Positions 34,889-47,250 of a DNA stretch of 64,000 bases are shown in pieces. The DNA comes from Arctopsyche grandis (lineage: Eukaryota > Arthropoda > Insecta > Trichoptera > Hydropsychidae), in the NCBI RefSeq assembly GCF_051622035.1, contig NC_135362.1:18996501-19060500 (forward strand), in the 5' to 3' direction. Position numbers and translations under genes: made by a program. Numbering within the stretch: position 1 is the stretch's first letter; each line of letters starts with the position of its first letter. The notes under the pieces were generated by a model that searched no databases, was not told where the DNA came from, and saw nothing but the letters and a program-made list of their open reading frames with translations.

Positions 34889-36657
34889 TTATTCACATTT
34901 ACTTTTGACTGTTAACATTATCTGATTTGTTTGATGAATGAGATATAAAGCGCTTACGAATACAGCATTGGCTCTGAAAAAAAAAAAATGTATTATTTAT
35001 TTTATATTTATAAACCTGTAGTCATCATTTTCAGCCATTCCATGTTTTGGGCAACTTCCATCCATCTCACACCACACATTTTTTCTAATTTCGTCTACCC
35101 ATCTTTCTTGCAACCATCCTTACAAATTCTTTCGGGTCCATTGTAGCACTATTTTGTCCACCATTCGTCCATTATTCTAGCTAAGTAGCCCAACCATTGC
35201 CATTTCAATTTCTTCACTCTCTCCACTATATACATCGGTGAGAAACCTCCAGTATGAATATATAAATAAAAATAAAAACTTACTGTCCCTCTTTGAAATA
35301 CTCCTTTAGGGTATTAGAAAACCTTTTGGAATATTTGACAAATTCCCTTTTACGCTGTTCCAACATTTGTTTACCGGCACCCGGGGTAAAACCAGCCACT
35401 TCATTAACTGCATCTAACAATTTCTTAATAGCAGAGGCAATTTCTCTACAAAAAATGATTTAATTAAAAAGTGTTAACTATACATTCATAGTACAATATA
35501 TGTGGATGAAAATAAAGTTTACTTTATCGTTTCCAAAAATGTTTTTCTATCTGTAATTTCATCAGGAATACGGCTAAGAATTTTCTTCAATGCGGCAGAC
35601 TTTTTGTTCAGTTCTTGAAAAGCATCTTCTGATCGATTGAGACGAAGCTCCATCGCTATAATCAAAACAATTAAAATAATATCAGTATTATATACAGTAT
35701 AGTGATGAAATTAGATCAAAAATTATATGATTGACATTGAATTCGCTTTTGAGCTTAAAGGTCTGACCGCACTATACAACAACCGAACGATCCTTCACTT
35801 CACAACAGTACGCGACCAAATATCGTTGCGCGACAGTCGCATGACGTAGAATGACACCTTGCGTCAAAGTTGACTTTTCGACCAACTTTGACGCAAGGTG
35901 TCGTTGAATGGGGGGTTGCCTTGCGACAATTATTCTCCTTCTTCATATCGTGACTTTGAAATAGCATGTAGCCATAATCTTTTGGGTTTTCTCGATTGTT
36001 CTTCTTCTTCGCATATCAAAGATACTATAATAACGTCCATTTTGCTCCGAGGTATCGAACGAATGATTGACATAATCTGTCGTTGAAGTGCGGTTTACCT
36101 AATATTATCGCACACTGTTGTGACGTGAAGGAATCGTTCGGTTGTCGTATAGTGCGGTCAGACCTTAAACATGTCGCAGTGTAATATTTACCAAATAAAT
36201 TCTTTGAAAGCTCTAGTTTAAATATTTACATTTGTCTTCATACATCACAATACACAATACGAAATGAAAACAAAGTGTGTTACCGTCCGCTTCCGTCGTG
36301 CTCCCCTGCAATCGCAATATGCTTTCGTTCAAATTGATAGAAAGGTCTGCATGTCGTAAGATTCCTGCAACGAGATCATAGCTCAATCCGGGAACGGTAG
36401 CTTCGGCCCTTGACAGTGCAGTTCTCAATGTTTGCGATGCTCCGACGTCACATCTTTCAAGCTAAAACAGGAGGAGACGACATCGTGAACAGTTCGATAA
36501 GTGTGAAGACACGAGAGGATGTCTCGTATGACACAAGTAGAGATAAGCAGTGTGTCATATGTAGATGTGGATGTGTATGTGGTACCTGTGCGAGGACTGG
36601 CCTAATGAGTACCGGCAGCACGAGAGCCGCTACGGGAGCCTCGTCACCCATCGTCAT
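34889..36657 (-). CDS. PDCD10: Programmed cell death protein 10 (CCM3), five exons
   Basis: PDCD10/CCM3 is a small adaptor. It binds GCKIII-type Ste20 kinases through its N-terminal dimerisation region, and binds STRIPAK and other partners through a C-terminal focal-adhesion-targeting-like four-helix bundle. Exons: 36657-36586, 36461-36284, 35655-35523, 35445-35284, 34973-34889. All joins are in phase and give 209 residues plus TAA, close to the usual ~212. Landmarks: [15 protein letters not shown] start; [13 protein letters not shown] with [73 protein letters not shown] with the basic patch; and the last helix LIHQTNQIM. The ATG at 36657 is preferred over the internal M3. Intron 2 (36283-35656) carries a 405-bp MITE and intron 4 a LINE fragment. 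The 5' flank is G+C-rich to about 36800. Confidence 0.95.
35022..35236 (-). mobile_element. LINE family 1, copy B (in PDCD10 intron 4)
   Basis: A shortened, diverged copy. TTTTCAGCCATTCCATG then CATCCATCTCACACC, TTTCGTCTACCCATCTT and CACTCTCTCCACTATA match the same minus-strand reverse-transcriptase tail as copy A. Internal deletions are evident. It is both 5'- and internally truncated. Confidence 0.8.
35760..36164. mobile_element. MITE with ~50-bp inverted repeats and TTAAA flanks (in PDCD10 intron 2)
   Basis: Ends GGTCTGACCGCACTATAC and GTATAGTGCGGTCAGACC are inverted copies extending about 50 bases with few differences (through CCGAACGAT.CCTTCAC and TCACAACAGT). TTAAA lies directly on both sides (35755-35759, 36165-36169), consistent with a TTAA-type target duplication. 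Inside lies a second, perfect 20-bp hairpin (35853-35872 with 35883-35902, 10-base loop). The plus frame 35898-36086 has no transposase features. Confidence 0.88.
35853..35902. repeat. perfect 20-bp hairpin inside the MITE
   Basis: GACACCTTGCGTCAAAGTTG is followed, after 10 bases, by its exact reverse complement. Confidence 0.92.
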
Positions 36658-36659
36658 GT

Positions 36660-37360
36660 CGGAGGGTCAACACTCGAAATCAATGGCAATGACAGTAGTT
36701 GTGGCCCCCGAAGGCCTCTCCCACAACACACACCTCGCACCTCACACCTCACCACCACAATCACACCACACTGACAGCTCGCTGACACGCCTGACAATAC
36801 ACTCGGCACGTCGTGTACCAACTTGATTCTAATGAAAAAGTGCCATGATATTTTTTTAAATATTGAGCTATTTCACGATTATAATATCTGTTTTATTGTT
36901 CTAGTACTTTTTTCAAATCTGAATGGTAATTATTTATTATATGAGTGACTTCTTAGCAATGTTTTTTGAAGCTAAAAATAAAATCTCAATCTCTTGATGG
37001 AAAGGGTTATAGGTCAGGTTAAAGGTTTCGACCGTTTCCCGGCCTATGGAAACTCAGTTGATTTTGAAAGAGGGTCGTTTATTTTTGTTCAATTGTTTCA
37101 ATGGTTATTGTATGTACGAAGAGGTTGAGCTTCGGAGAAGTGAGCTGGTTGAACTCTAGAGGTACACTCTGGTGTTGGGAGCTGGTGCGTCGCTTTATAT
37201 ACGTTCTGGCTTAAAACGTGCCGTGTGCAGATGCTTTGTTTTTGTTTCCAGGACACGTGTGTTGGGGACACGTGTTGACCTGATTTCGAGGTGCGTGTGT
37301 TCGGTACACGTGTGGTTTATAGGTATGGGGTCAGCGCCAGGACGTCATTCGTTTGAGAAT
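36660..37360. promoter_or_regulatory. intergenic flank with E-box cluster
   Basis: Upstream of PDCD10, 36660-36830 is C/A-rich and G+C-richer than its surroundings. Further right, ACACGTGT occurs three times within 61 bases (37253-37260, 37268-37275, 37306-37313), each containing the E-box CACGTG. Another CACGTG lies at 37509-37514 beyond a LINE fragment. A TATATA sequence is at about 37196. This may be promoter DNA or part of an unrecognised LTR. The gene served, if any, is unknown. Confidence 0.35.
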
Positions 37361-37460
37361 TGTAATTTATTTATTTATTTATTTATTTAATAGTTTTAAT
37401 AGTTTTGGACCATTGTGGCATTACAGGAAGAACCTAATGCGCCACAATGGCCTACATTTG
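37359..37460 (-). mobile_element. 3' end of LINE family 2 with (TAAA)n tail
   Basis: Plus-strand (TTTA)n followed by GACCATTGTGGC, GCGCCACAATGG and neighbours. In minus-strand sense this is a 3' UTR hairpin (CCATTGTGGC...GCCACAATGG) followed by an (AAAT)n tail. The same structure ends the longer copy at 46496-47250. Confidence 0.75.
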
Positions 37461-37464
37461 AAAA

Positions 37465-40400
37465 AGATATAAAAACAATGGGGTCGTGTGTCACGCGTAA
37501 ACGCTTGCCACGTGTTTACGATTTCCTGATGACATCACTTTTGGGTTTCGTTCGTTTTACGATCGAGCGATGAACTCATTCTTCTGGAATGGTCGAAGGG
37601 GACGTTGCCCTTGAGTTATGCATGTTTGTACAAGATCGATGATGATTGGTGTTAAATGTATGAGATCACAGGTTTTGATTCGTAATAGCACAAGTTGTGC
37701 TATATTCCTACAGGGGTTTACAAAAATAAATCAACAATGGTGGATATGTAGAAAGGTTTTTTTTGATTTTGGCGAATTTCATTCGAATTCAACATGTCGA
37801 TTTGTAAAAAACGACTGAACTTTTGATTTTCTCACTTCTCATTCTTTTCCCTTGTGCAGAACGTTGACTTTCGTGCATAGCAAAAAGTTTATAGGTTTTA
37901 AATTCTTTTGATAAAGCAAACTTTTGGACAGTTACATCATTATCATTCAAGGAAAACGAAAACTTGTTTGAACACTATAGTTTGATAATACTTTAAGGAT
38001 CGATTTGAAAAAATGCTTATTAATTTTTGGTCAGATGCCAGAAGTTAATGGTCAAATGATTAAATAACGAGCACTCTATTATTGTGTTACTACAAATAAT
38101 CTATTCACAAACCTTCACCAAGCTGAGCTTATTGGGGCCTTCAACACAGTCAATATTAGTAACAGCATCACTCGTATCAACCTCCCATATAGCCAACTGT
38201 GGTGGCTTGCTTTACTCGCACGCCCTTTGCTATGCAAATGCTATTGATTCATATTATAATTACAACAAATTTGAAATAATAGCAACATATAAATATTTTT
38301 GTGATTTGAGGGGAGAGGTAAAGTTCATTGAAATGGGCTGCCAGGTCATAAAAAGACTGGGCTGCCAGGGCAGACACGAGTCATAAAAAGTTGGGAGTCA
38401 CTGTCCTAGATCAAGATTTTTTTAGGAAATGAGAATACATATACATGTCTGTAAATGTAAATGTTTGATGTTCACAATATATGTATATCTAAATTCTTAT
38501 GTATTTTTCAATATTAGCTATGGGTCCAGTGATCATTGGGGGGTATTACACTATGGGGGCGTAAAAAAATGAAATAACGGAATATTGTACACTCGACTGT
38601 TTAATTTGACGGTCGGGAAGAAAGTGAAAAAGCGGCAAACCGGTATGGCCGAATCAGTCCCAACTCACAGGATGGTGACTGAAACTCGACCATGTCGTAG
38701 AGCCGCTACAACACTACAATACGGATTGTGATTCTAGTATCGTGGATTTCAAAACAGCCCGGATACACTGCTGCGCGATAGGCGTGAATCGTGTGATAAT
38801 TTAGATTGTGTAATATGCCTCATTATCTATTTTTTTACATATAATTTTTGTTGCAAGTATTATAAGGAATGGGTAGAGGTGTAACAACAGTATGGTTTGA
38901 AACACGACTATTATAGTTGACTCTATTAACACGCTAAACCTGGCAGGTAGACAGGCTCAATAAGTTCTGCTTGGTGAAAGCTTGTGAAAAAAAAAAAGAT
39001 TATTTGTGGAAACACAACTATACAGTTCCTTGAATACACAAAGAATACCCTACTACAAAGCAACTCACTACGGATTGAAATTTTATTTTTAACTTAAAAA
39101 TTGTTTCTGTGGTGAGAGATTTATTATGATTTTATAGACGGTATTTTTTTGGATTATTAATAAATAAAAGAATGAGTGTAATGTTTGAATATTTGAATGG
39201 AAAAAAGGGTAATATTGATTTTTAGTTTTGTAAACAATGTGCGTATTGAGTTGGCTGCATTTTGTGGGCTTATGTTCATAAGTGAATGTCAACGTGACGT
39301 TAGGTTAAGTCGCGTGTTGTACAATTTTTGAAAAAAAGTTATAATCACGTGGTTTTTAAGGTTTGGACTTATCATAAAATTAAATGTATCAATTTTAATG
39401 TGATTACTTGTAATTTTATGTAAACCGTTCTAAAAGTAAGTGAAAACGTGGAGTTTAATTTAATTTGTTATTTAAAATTGCTTGAATTTTAAAATGTAAT
39501 GTGTAGCTGAAGACTTTAACTTTTTTTAATATTTTTTTTAGTAAAGAAAATACATAAGATAATGTAATTTAAATTTTATATTACCGGTCACAGTAAAAAT
39601 TTATTTTTTACAATTTGGTTATTTTCAATGAAAATTTGTTTTTTATCAATGAAATAATTTTTCTGCGTATATAGGGGGCAAAAGTCTAATGATCTGTGAA
39701 ATCCTGTCAGGATTTCAGGACATTTTCATACGGCATTTTCAATTGTCCGAAATTTGTATTGAAAATTTTATAGTCTTCATCTTTTAAAATGGTTGAAAAA
39801 AATCATTTTGACTGCTAACCCCATTCGCTTCAGTCAAATTAGTAGTAGTAAATCATTGTGATACTTAATATTTTTTTAAGATATATACAGTATTTATTGA
39901 AATATATCAAAGACAATTCAATGAATGCAAGTTATCCTTATTTATCTAGATAAAATGTTGAATGAAAGGAAATAGGCAAGTTTATCAATGAGATCTTGGC
40001 CAGAGGCTTATTTTAATAGATTTGCATAGCTAACCCGTCATCCATAACCATTGCCTTATTTTTGAAAATTTAACTTTTTTGCAACTATGAAAATGAAATT
40101 TTTATTTGTTTTAACTCGAACTATTTTATTTAATCATGGAGTGTTTTTACCTTTTTTTCACGATATTTGTGATTTTCGTCCACAGCGGTGTGTTAATAAT
40201 TACATACATACAATTTTCTTGCTGGTTCTTAATTCTAAATTAACAATTTAATTATTGCAACAACACTTTGAATTACCAATTTTAGTTTAGTCACTGCTAG
40301 TTATTGGGTAAGTTTGTTACAATTCTCTACATTTTTCAATTCTTGTTATTATATATGCCTATTAATTTTTATGCTCGAACATTTTATACTGAAACCATTT

Positions 40401-40690
40401 TATAGTTTTTCAAAAATTTGCTTCATCTTTTATGTATGCGAAGTATTATTTTCAAGAGAAATTCCAATCTGCAACATGTACTTTTTTATTTGAATGATAA
40501 TTTTTAGCTAAAATGTCTTCAATGGTATAAGTAGAATGTATTTTGTAAATGCTTTCACATAGATCAAGTTCTGCTTTTTCATTATTTTATCATTTCAATT
40601 TATTTCGCTGATATGAATGCCTTAATTTTCCTTATACATACATAATTTTTAAGAGTATAATTCCTCACATTCAGTGATAATAATTTCGTT
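37465..40690. other. intergenic, no gene seen
   Basis: No coding sequence is supported. A hAT-like end (minus strand CAGTGACTCCCAA) lies at about 38392. A G+C-richer block at 38520-38820 is of unknown origin. The minus frame at 39089-39292 has no motifs. The WDR55 promoter should lie near the right end. A TTGTAG immediately before its first ATG hints at an upstream non-coding exon that I could not place. Confidence 0.4.
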
Positions 40691-40694
40691 GTAG

Positions 40695-43600
40695 ATGGGA
40701 ATTTTAAAAAGAGGCCTAGGAAAAATGACTGATAATTCGGATGTTCCCAAAAATGAAACCATAGATGAGAGTGATTCAAGTGATTCGGATTCAGAAAGTA
40801 GTTCTGATGAAAATTCTGCTGCTGCTGCAGACACTAGCCCCGTTGAAAGTGATCAAGGTAGTTCATTTAAACGTTTTTTGTTTTTTTAATACCTGGATTA
40901 ATAAACATGTACATACATACATTTATAAACACAGTAAGTAAACTTTTTACGAAAATTTTCGTGACATCATTCCAATGCCAAAACCATGAATGTGCAAAAT
41001 TTATGATGGAAGGTAATTAAGCAGCAAAGCAGTGGCCGACAATCTTTTTGGTGACTGAGTAAATTATTGAATAAAAATGTAAAATATAAATTAAAACTAT
41101 AAAGACTAGAATATTAATTTTGATAGGTTTAAAATATAATATTTGAAGACATTACATCAGTGTCTATGCATTTTGTATGTTGGTTGCTATTGGTCAGATG
41201 ATTCGTGTAAAAACCTAGTTCTTGCTAGCTAGCTTTTAATAATGCGGGATGCTTTAGCTTTTTGAGTGTTTGACCGTCGGCTTAAAATGTTTTTCTTTTT
41301 TATAAACATCCTTTGTCGTAATCAGGGCCGATGAGGATGGGGGGGGGGGGGGAGCTAGGGTAAAGTTCCAGAGCCCGGACTACTAAAGGGGCCCCGTGTC
41401 GGGACGTCCGACTGACCGATATTGATATTTTATATTATTCTATATAGAAAAACATACATACATATATTTATTTAATGTTAAATGTTTATTTTTTTTGATC
41501 CGCGCATTCTTTGTGTCCATGTGAAATTTTACTTGTTATATCACACTTCTTTATTCAATTATTTAAAAAAATAACAATCATCATGTAGGTATTTATCTAA
41601 TAGTTCTGATAGATTTTTCGCATATTAACACTATAACAGCAGCTGACTCATATTTGTATCATGTTGGGTGCACAACGCTTACTGGCTACTAATACATATA
41701 TGATTCATGATTGCGTGAACTGTTACAGTCCACTGATATATTTTTGTATCAGGTTTTCGTCATAAACGAAAACGTGATACGAAATTGTATCATTGGCCAC
41801 AAACGATTGACGAAAACGTGATACAAAAATATATCAGCGGACTGAAACAGTTCGCGCAGTCGTGAATCATATATGTGTCAGCGGCCAGTAAGCTTTGTGT
41901 ACCCAACATGATACAAATATGAGTCAACGGCCATCATAGTGTTAAATATACATCTATAAAATCTTATTTTTATTTTATCATAGAGCCCGGAATAAATTTT
42001 CCCAGTGCCAGAGATTCTCCTCGGCGGCCCTGGTCGTTATATTTCACATTACCTAAGAAGTTATATTTTCAGTGCAATCATTACAATAAAAGATATATAA
42101 GATATATTTCAATCATTACAATAAAAGATATGTTTGTACAATACATACATATATGCAAATTTTACCTAATCGTATACTTTTTTCTAATAATTTATTTTTT
42201 GTATAGATATGTACATATGTATAGTGTGATGATAAAAAACTACTTATATACGTCTATATCCTCTTGAAATTAATTGCATTTGGAAAAAGAATTTTAGTTT
42301 GAAAAAAAATTGCTCATATAGTCACTCTAAGCATTGCCTTCTGCGATAATTATTGTATCAAGCAATATAGCTCGATAAATTGCCTCTGAAAATATAAAAT
42401 TTTCAGTTGATTATTATTTATTACTTCATTATCATCATTTACATTCACCATCCACTGCCGGATGAAGACCTCTCCAACACGCTTCCATTCGTGTCTGTTT
42501 TGCAACGCAACCCTCATCGATCTCAACCCAGACATTTTTCTAGTTTTCGTCTACCCATCTTCCTTGCAGGCTTCCTTTCACCCTTTAATATTCGCTCGGG
42601 TACCATTCCAGCACTTCTTTCGTCTATTTTTTTAGCTAAATGACCCACCCATTGGCATTTCAATCTCTTCAGTCTCTCCACTATATCCACTATCCTCATC
42701 ACACTTCTCACTCACATATTCCATTTCACATCTCTCCTCATTATGCCGAGTATATAGCTCTCCATATTTATTTGGGTGCATTGGATTTTGTGTAACATCT
42801 TGGTATTCAATTTTCAAGTTTCACATCCACACATCATCACTGGCAAAATACATTAATCAACTATCTTTTTCTTCAGGCAAATGGCATTTTTGATTTAAAA
42901 ATGACATTCATTCGTCCAAATGAACTCAATCCTAACTTCATACGTTTTTTATTTCCTCTTTACTACCGTATATGTGTATTATTTGCCCTAAATATAAATA
43001 ATTACTGACTACTTCTACTATTTTATCATCTACTTAATAATATCAAAATTTACATAAATTCTACACATGGTTTTGGCATTGTAACAACGACACATTCTAA
43101 TTAATTATATTTGATCTAGTCTCATTTAATTATATAATAGTATTTAAGTAATACCTACATACATACATACATGTACCTGTATATCTAGTATAATATTTTA
43201 TCATTTAACTTCTTATATTAAATTTAATATTACATTATAATATTTTCTCATCACTTTTTATATTAAAGTTATGTATTATATATTGTCAGAAGAAGAAAAG
43301 ATGGATGAAGGTGAAGCTGCTGGTGAAGGAGAAACTCTGGATGAGGATGATGAACTTGTGAAAGCGATTAAAGCTGCCAAGGAAAAAGTGCGAAATCACC
43401 CACCAGATATAAAGCTGGAAGAATGTATAACGGACATTTGCTTTCATCCACTAAATGATATGATCGCTGTTGCTTTAATCACAGGCGATGTCGCACTTTA
43501 TAATTATAGTAATGAAGGTAATACTTTGGTTGCCACACACGAAATACATGAAAGGGCATGCAGAGACATTGAATTTAGTGAAGAAGGATCTATATTATTC

Positions 43601-45282
43601 AGTACTTCAAAGGTATCATTATTTTACACAAGTAGATAGTTTCGATGTTTATTTATGTACTTCATATAATACCTTAATTTTTTTTTTGTAGGATCATAAC
43701 ATTATGCTTACCGATACAAACACGGGAAAACTCAAAAGATTTTATGAAGATGCTCACGAAGTGCCCATATATTGTCTTACCATCTTAAACAACTTCACTT
43801 TTGTTACCGGTAGTTTAAATTTGTATTACATATACATATATTTGTCTATTTAGAATTTTTGTTTGATTTTTAATTTGTTATTATTTGTTCTAGGGGATGA
43901 TGATGGAATTGTGAGATTGTGGGATGTTAGGACAAGAACTAGCAGTCCAGTGTTCTCCATAAAATTAGCAGAAGATTATATCTCTGATATGATAACGAAT
44001 TCTTCTCATAAGTATTTAGTCTGCAGCTGTGGAGATGGAACATTGAGTGCAATTAATATGACTGCAAGGTTTGTAAAATGAGAATAAATATTAATAAATA
44101 CACATTATCTAAAATATGCACTCGTATTATTCGAAATCAGTAAATCAGAAATGGTAGCTTTTATCCCCCCTTGTTGCATTAATGTGCGAATCAAAAATGA
44201 ATTCTTTTGTCATATTTGATGTCTCTCTGAATTGCATCGAAGAGATGTATTTATTTATTACTAATTATGATAATGATATGCTAAATATAGTATCCCTTGT
44301 AATGAGAGACATAATGGATTGCATATTGTTAATTATATGTAAATGGCTTAATTTGTAACCACGCTGAAATCATTGCTTGATGTATGCATTGACTCAGGTT
44401 ATCATTATATTCAGCTTAAGTATCTTCAAAAGACAAAGGCCAATTATTGTAATTTGTTCATTTTGATATGGTCTGCCACACCCTCTCTTTCGAAGTGAAG
44501 TACCTGTCATCTCACAATATTATTGTTCTCTGCTTGCTTGCCTTTTTTGTATTTATTGGTAATGTTATAATTTATTTTATAACCTCATTGTCTTTGTTGG
44601 AAAGGGGAGAAGAAATCAAAGAGACAATGAGACCATGATTACTCATCCATGTCATATGATCGTGTCGGCCCAACTCACATCACTCATCTTACATGCTACA
44701 CAATATACTATATATATGTAGTCGCCGTGTAACATGCTCAGTCATTGGAACACTTTTTCATTACATTTTGATTGATTCCTTTTTTTTTTTAGAAAAATTT
44801 ACGTCCAAACCGAGGAGTACGAATCTGATTTGACGTGTTTGGGTTTGTATAGAAATGAGACAAAGATTATGGCTGGTTCAGCTAAAGGAAAGATGTATAT
44901 CTTCAACTGGGGTGAATTCGGTTTGCATAGTGATGAATACTCGGGATTGAAACAGTCGATTACCTGCATGGTGCCTGTGACCGAGAACATTGCGGTTATC
45001 TCCGGCGAAGACGGTGTTTTGAGGGCTACCCACCTGTTTCCACATAAGCATCTGGGAGTTGTCGGTCAACATTCTATGCCAGTGGACAATATGGACATTT
45101 CGAACGATGGCCACTTCATTGCATCGTCTTCGCATGATAACGATATCAGATTTTGGAATTCTACATATTTCGAAGACATAGAAGTGAAAACGAAGAAACA
45201 AAACAGACGTCGTGATTTAAGAAATAACTTGCCGTCCAGCAAAATCGGAAATTCCTCAGACTTTTTTGCCGATTTGAGCTAA
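40695..45282 (+). CDS. WDR55: WD repeat-containing protein 55, five exons
   Basis: WDR55 is a nucleolar WD40 protein needed for rRNA production and ribosome assembly. Exons: 40695-40857, 43290-43612, 43692-43809, 43894-44068, 44793-45282. Phases agree at each join and give 422 residues plus TAA. The N-terminus is an acidic, serine-rich low-complexity region. WD-type blades follow: LEECITDICFHPLNDMIAVA, GDDDGIVRLWDVRTRT, AGSAKGKMYIFNWGEFG, GEDGVLRATHLFPHKHLGVV and SSSHDNDIRFWN. The family-typical end is NLPSSKIGNSSDFFADL. An alternative start is the ATG eleven codons in (MTDNSD); TTGTAG abutting the first ATG leaves open that it is an acceptor. AATAAA is at 45368-45373. The 2.4-kb intron 1 carries a foldback element and a LINE copy. 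Confidence 0.95.
41338..41352. repeat. G homopolymer run
   Basis: A run of about 15 G in intron 1 of WDR55, next to GGGCCGATGAGG, probably at the end of a decayed element. Confidence 0.7.
41629..41941. mobile_element. foldback element, ~145-bp inverted arms, TTAA flanks (in WDR55 intron 1)
   Basis: Almost the whole 313 bases are two inverted arms: CACTATAACAGCAGCTGACT through CTGATATATTTTTGTATCA at the left, and the same series inverted at the right, ending ATAGTG. The unpaired centre is only about 20-25 bases. TTAA is directly present at both borders (41625-41628, 41942-41945). No protein is encoded. In a WDR55 pre-mRNA it would form a long hairpin. Confidence 0.9.
42428..42896 (-). mobile_element. 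LINE family 1, copy C (in WDR55 intron 1)
   Basis: The longest minus-oriented copy. From ATCATCATTTACATTCACC it runs through CATCCACTGCCGGATGAAG and CTCTCCACTATATCCACTA to TCATCACTGGCAAAATAC and a CTTCAGGCAAATGGCATTTT end. Minus-strand peptides VDIVERLKRLKCQWVGHLA and the ERILKGERKPARKMGRRK region match the reverse-transcriptase tail. Frameshifts and stops show it is dead. Confidence 0.85.
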
Positions 45283-45382
45283 TTGTATTATATAATATCT
45301 ACTTATTGTTAAAAACAAATTTATTTTATAAGCTGAATGTTTTTTATGACAAGAAATTCACATTTCAAATAAAATTATGAAA

Positions 45383-46490
45383 TTAAATTATTTATTGTGT
45401 TGTCATTATTTATGAAGGCAGTTTTAATTTTCATTTTGCGTTTGTATGTGAAATTTCACTTACACATAAAAACTGTAATAAATATTAATTTTTGCAAACA
45501 ATACGATGATAATGCACTTCAGGGGCTACTACCATCAATTTATTACACTTCATCTTTGTCCTTGCACATGTTTCGTAATTAATAACATCTGTTAACTTGG
45601 CGAGAAATATGGAGAAATTACTATTGATATTTAAATTTATTTTCCCATTATACAATCAAGGGTTGCCCCTGAGCAAAACCTGGGGTATTAAAGTTGTTCA
45701 TATATAAATTTATTTTAAATTCGATTTGAAATTCAGCACACTTCCAATTAACCGTTTTAAACGAAAACAAAAAATAGTGTGGCCAGAACACTATCCCAAT
45801 AAACATTTTTCAATGGAAAATATTCTATATAAAATAGTATTAACAGTGGGAAAAATCCCATGTGAAAATACGTTTTTTTGACTTTTGATTTGAACTGGAC
45901 GACTACTTAGAGAAATTTAAAGGCTGAAAAGTACTACAAATGAAAGATAAAATACCCGACTATAGATTCCAATATTCATTTTGAACAGGAACATGACAGA
46001 TTTTGAGACATCGACCGAACAACACCAAGATATAGAAAAATCGCGCTATTTAAAAAACACATATCTCCGAATCTCGATCCAATCAACATTTTTTATTACC
46101 AGATTCGTATTTACTGGGCATAGATCTATAAGAAAAGTCATATCTCGTCTCTGAACCATTTTTCATGTCGAACAGTGTTATTTAATCTTCTATTAACACC
46201 AGAGAAATTTTATAGATGTGGCTTTAGGCGTTATATTGTTGTCAAGTGACGATTGTCCACAGACAATCCTAAATAATTTTAGCATCAGTCGTATTTGATG
46301 CTTGGTGCTCGACGTATGTCCGATAAAAACTTCTCTATTTGTTTATATTACTCGCAAGATGGGCAAGCATCGGTAAAAATTACACAATGCATTCAAAAAC
46401 AATAAACAACATGGGATACATTTTTATAAGTAAATTTATGCGATTGTATTCCGTGCGTTGTAGCGTATTTTTTATTATTAACATTAAAAC
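45383..46490. other. intergenic downstream of WDR55
   Basis: No gene or clear repeat is seen. The plus frames at 45397-45582 and 46339-46557 have no motifs. Confidence 0.5.
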
Positions 46491-46495
46491 ACGAC

Positions 46496-47250
46496 AACAA
46501 TTATTTATTTATTTATTTATTCTAAACAGACCATTGTGGCATAACAGGAATTCCTAAAGCGCCACAATCGTCAAAAAATATAACACAAAAACAAAATAAC
46601 AATTAACATAAACATAAATACATCCATACATAAACATAAAAAATAGCATTTAATAATAACAGATAAAGTAAAAATATCAAATAAAATATAGCATAAGGAA
46701 TGCCTTGCACCTACAGCCAGTTTCAATAAATATGTAAGAAACAACTACAAATACAAAACATCCCTGTAAGGCCCAAGTGGAAGAGAGTTAATCAAAATTT
46801 CACTCATAAATCACAATCAATCATGAAAACAATGATGAGCGCAGACTACCAGATAAATGGGTTAGAGTAATTTCCGACAATTTACGCTCACTAAGGTTGA
46901 AAATATCACATTCAGTCTCGGCAGCAACGATTTCATTAAGAAGTCGGATAGCTCTTGGAATAGGAGCCATTCGAAAAAGGACTGTGCGGGCAGGAGGTAC
47001 AGCCAGCAAATGATGATGTCTACCACGCACATAGTGATTAGGGACATAAAGTCCCAACTGCTCCAGCAACAACGGGCATGACGTATTACCACGTAAGAGC
47101 AGGAGAACGAAACGAATTAATGAGAAGTTTCTCCGAAGTTCAAGGGAATTATACCCAAGCATGCCCAAAAGGAAAGGAGTGGGGAAAGAATTATTTATTC
47201 GTAAGGGCCCTTCTATTATTAGTCGATGCGGTGCAAACGATCGACAAGCC
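46496..47250 (-). mobile_element. LINE family 2 (Jockey/CR1-like) with reverse-transcriptase C-terminus
   Basis: The minus-strand frame 47168-46821 gives SLELRRNFSLIRFVLLLLRG, CPLLLEQLGLYVP, LLAVPPARTVLFRMAP and IPRAIRLLNEI. This is the L-E-x-R-R, CPxLL, (V/A)PxART and R-x-x-x-L-x-N pattern at the C-terminus of Jockey/CR1-type reverse-transcriptase proteins. A 3' UTR with the CCATTGTGGC hairpin and a (TAAA)n tail at 46496-46525 follow. The copy is 5'-truncated; the clade is inferred from motif layout. Confidence 0.78.

Noticed and set aside
44878-45201. 107-codon minus frame
   Set aside because: Antisense shadow of WDR55 exon 5.
46821-47168. A host gene
   Set aside because: The motif layout and (TAAA)n-tailed 3' end identify a LINE reverse-transcriptase C-terminus.
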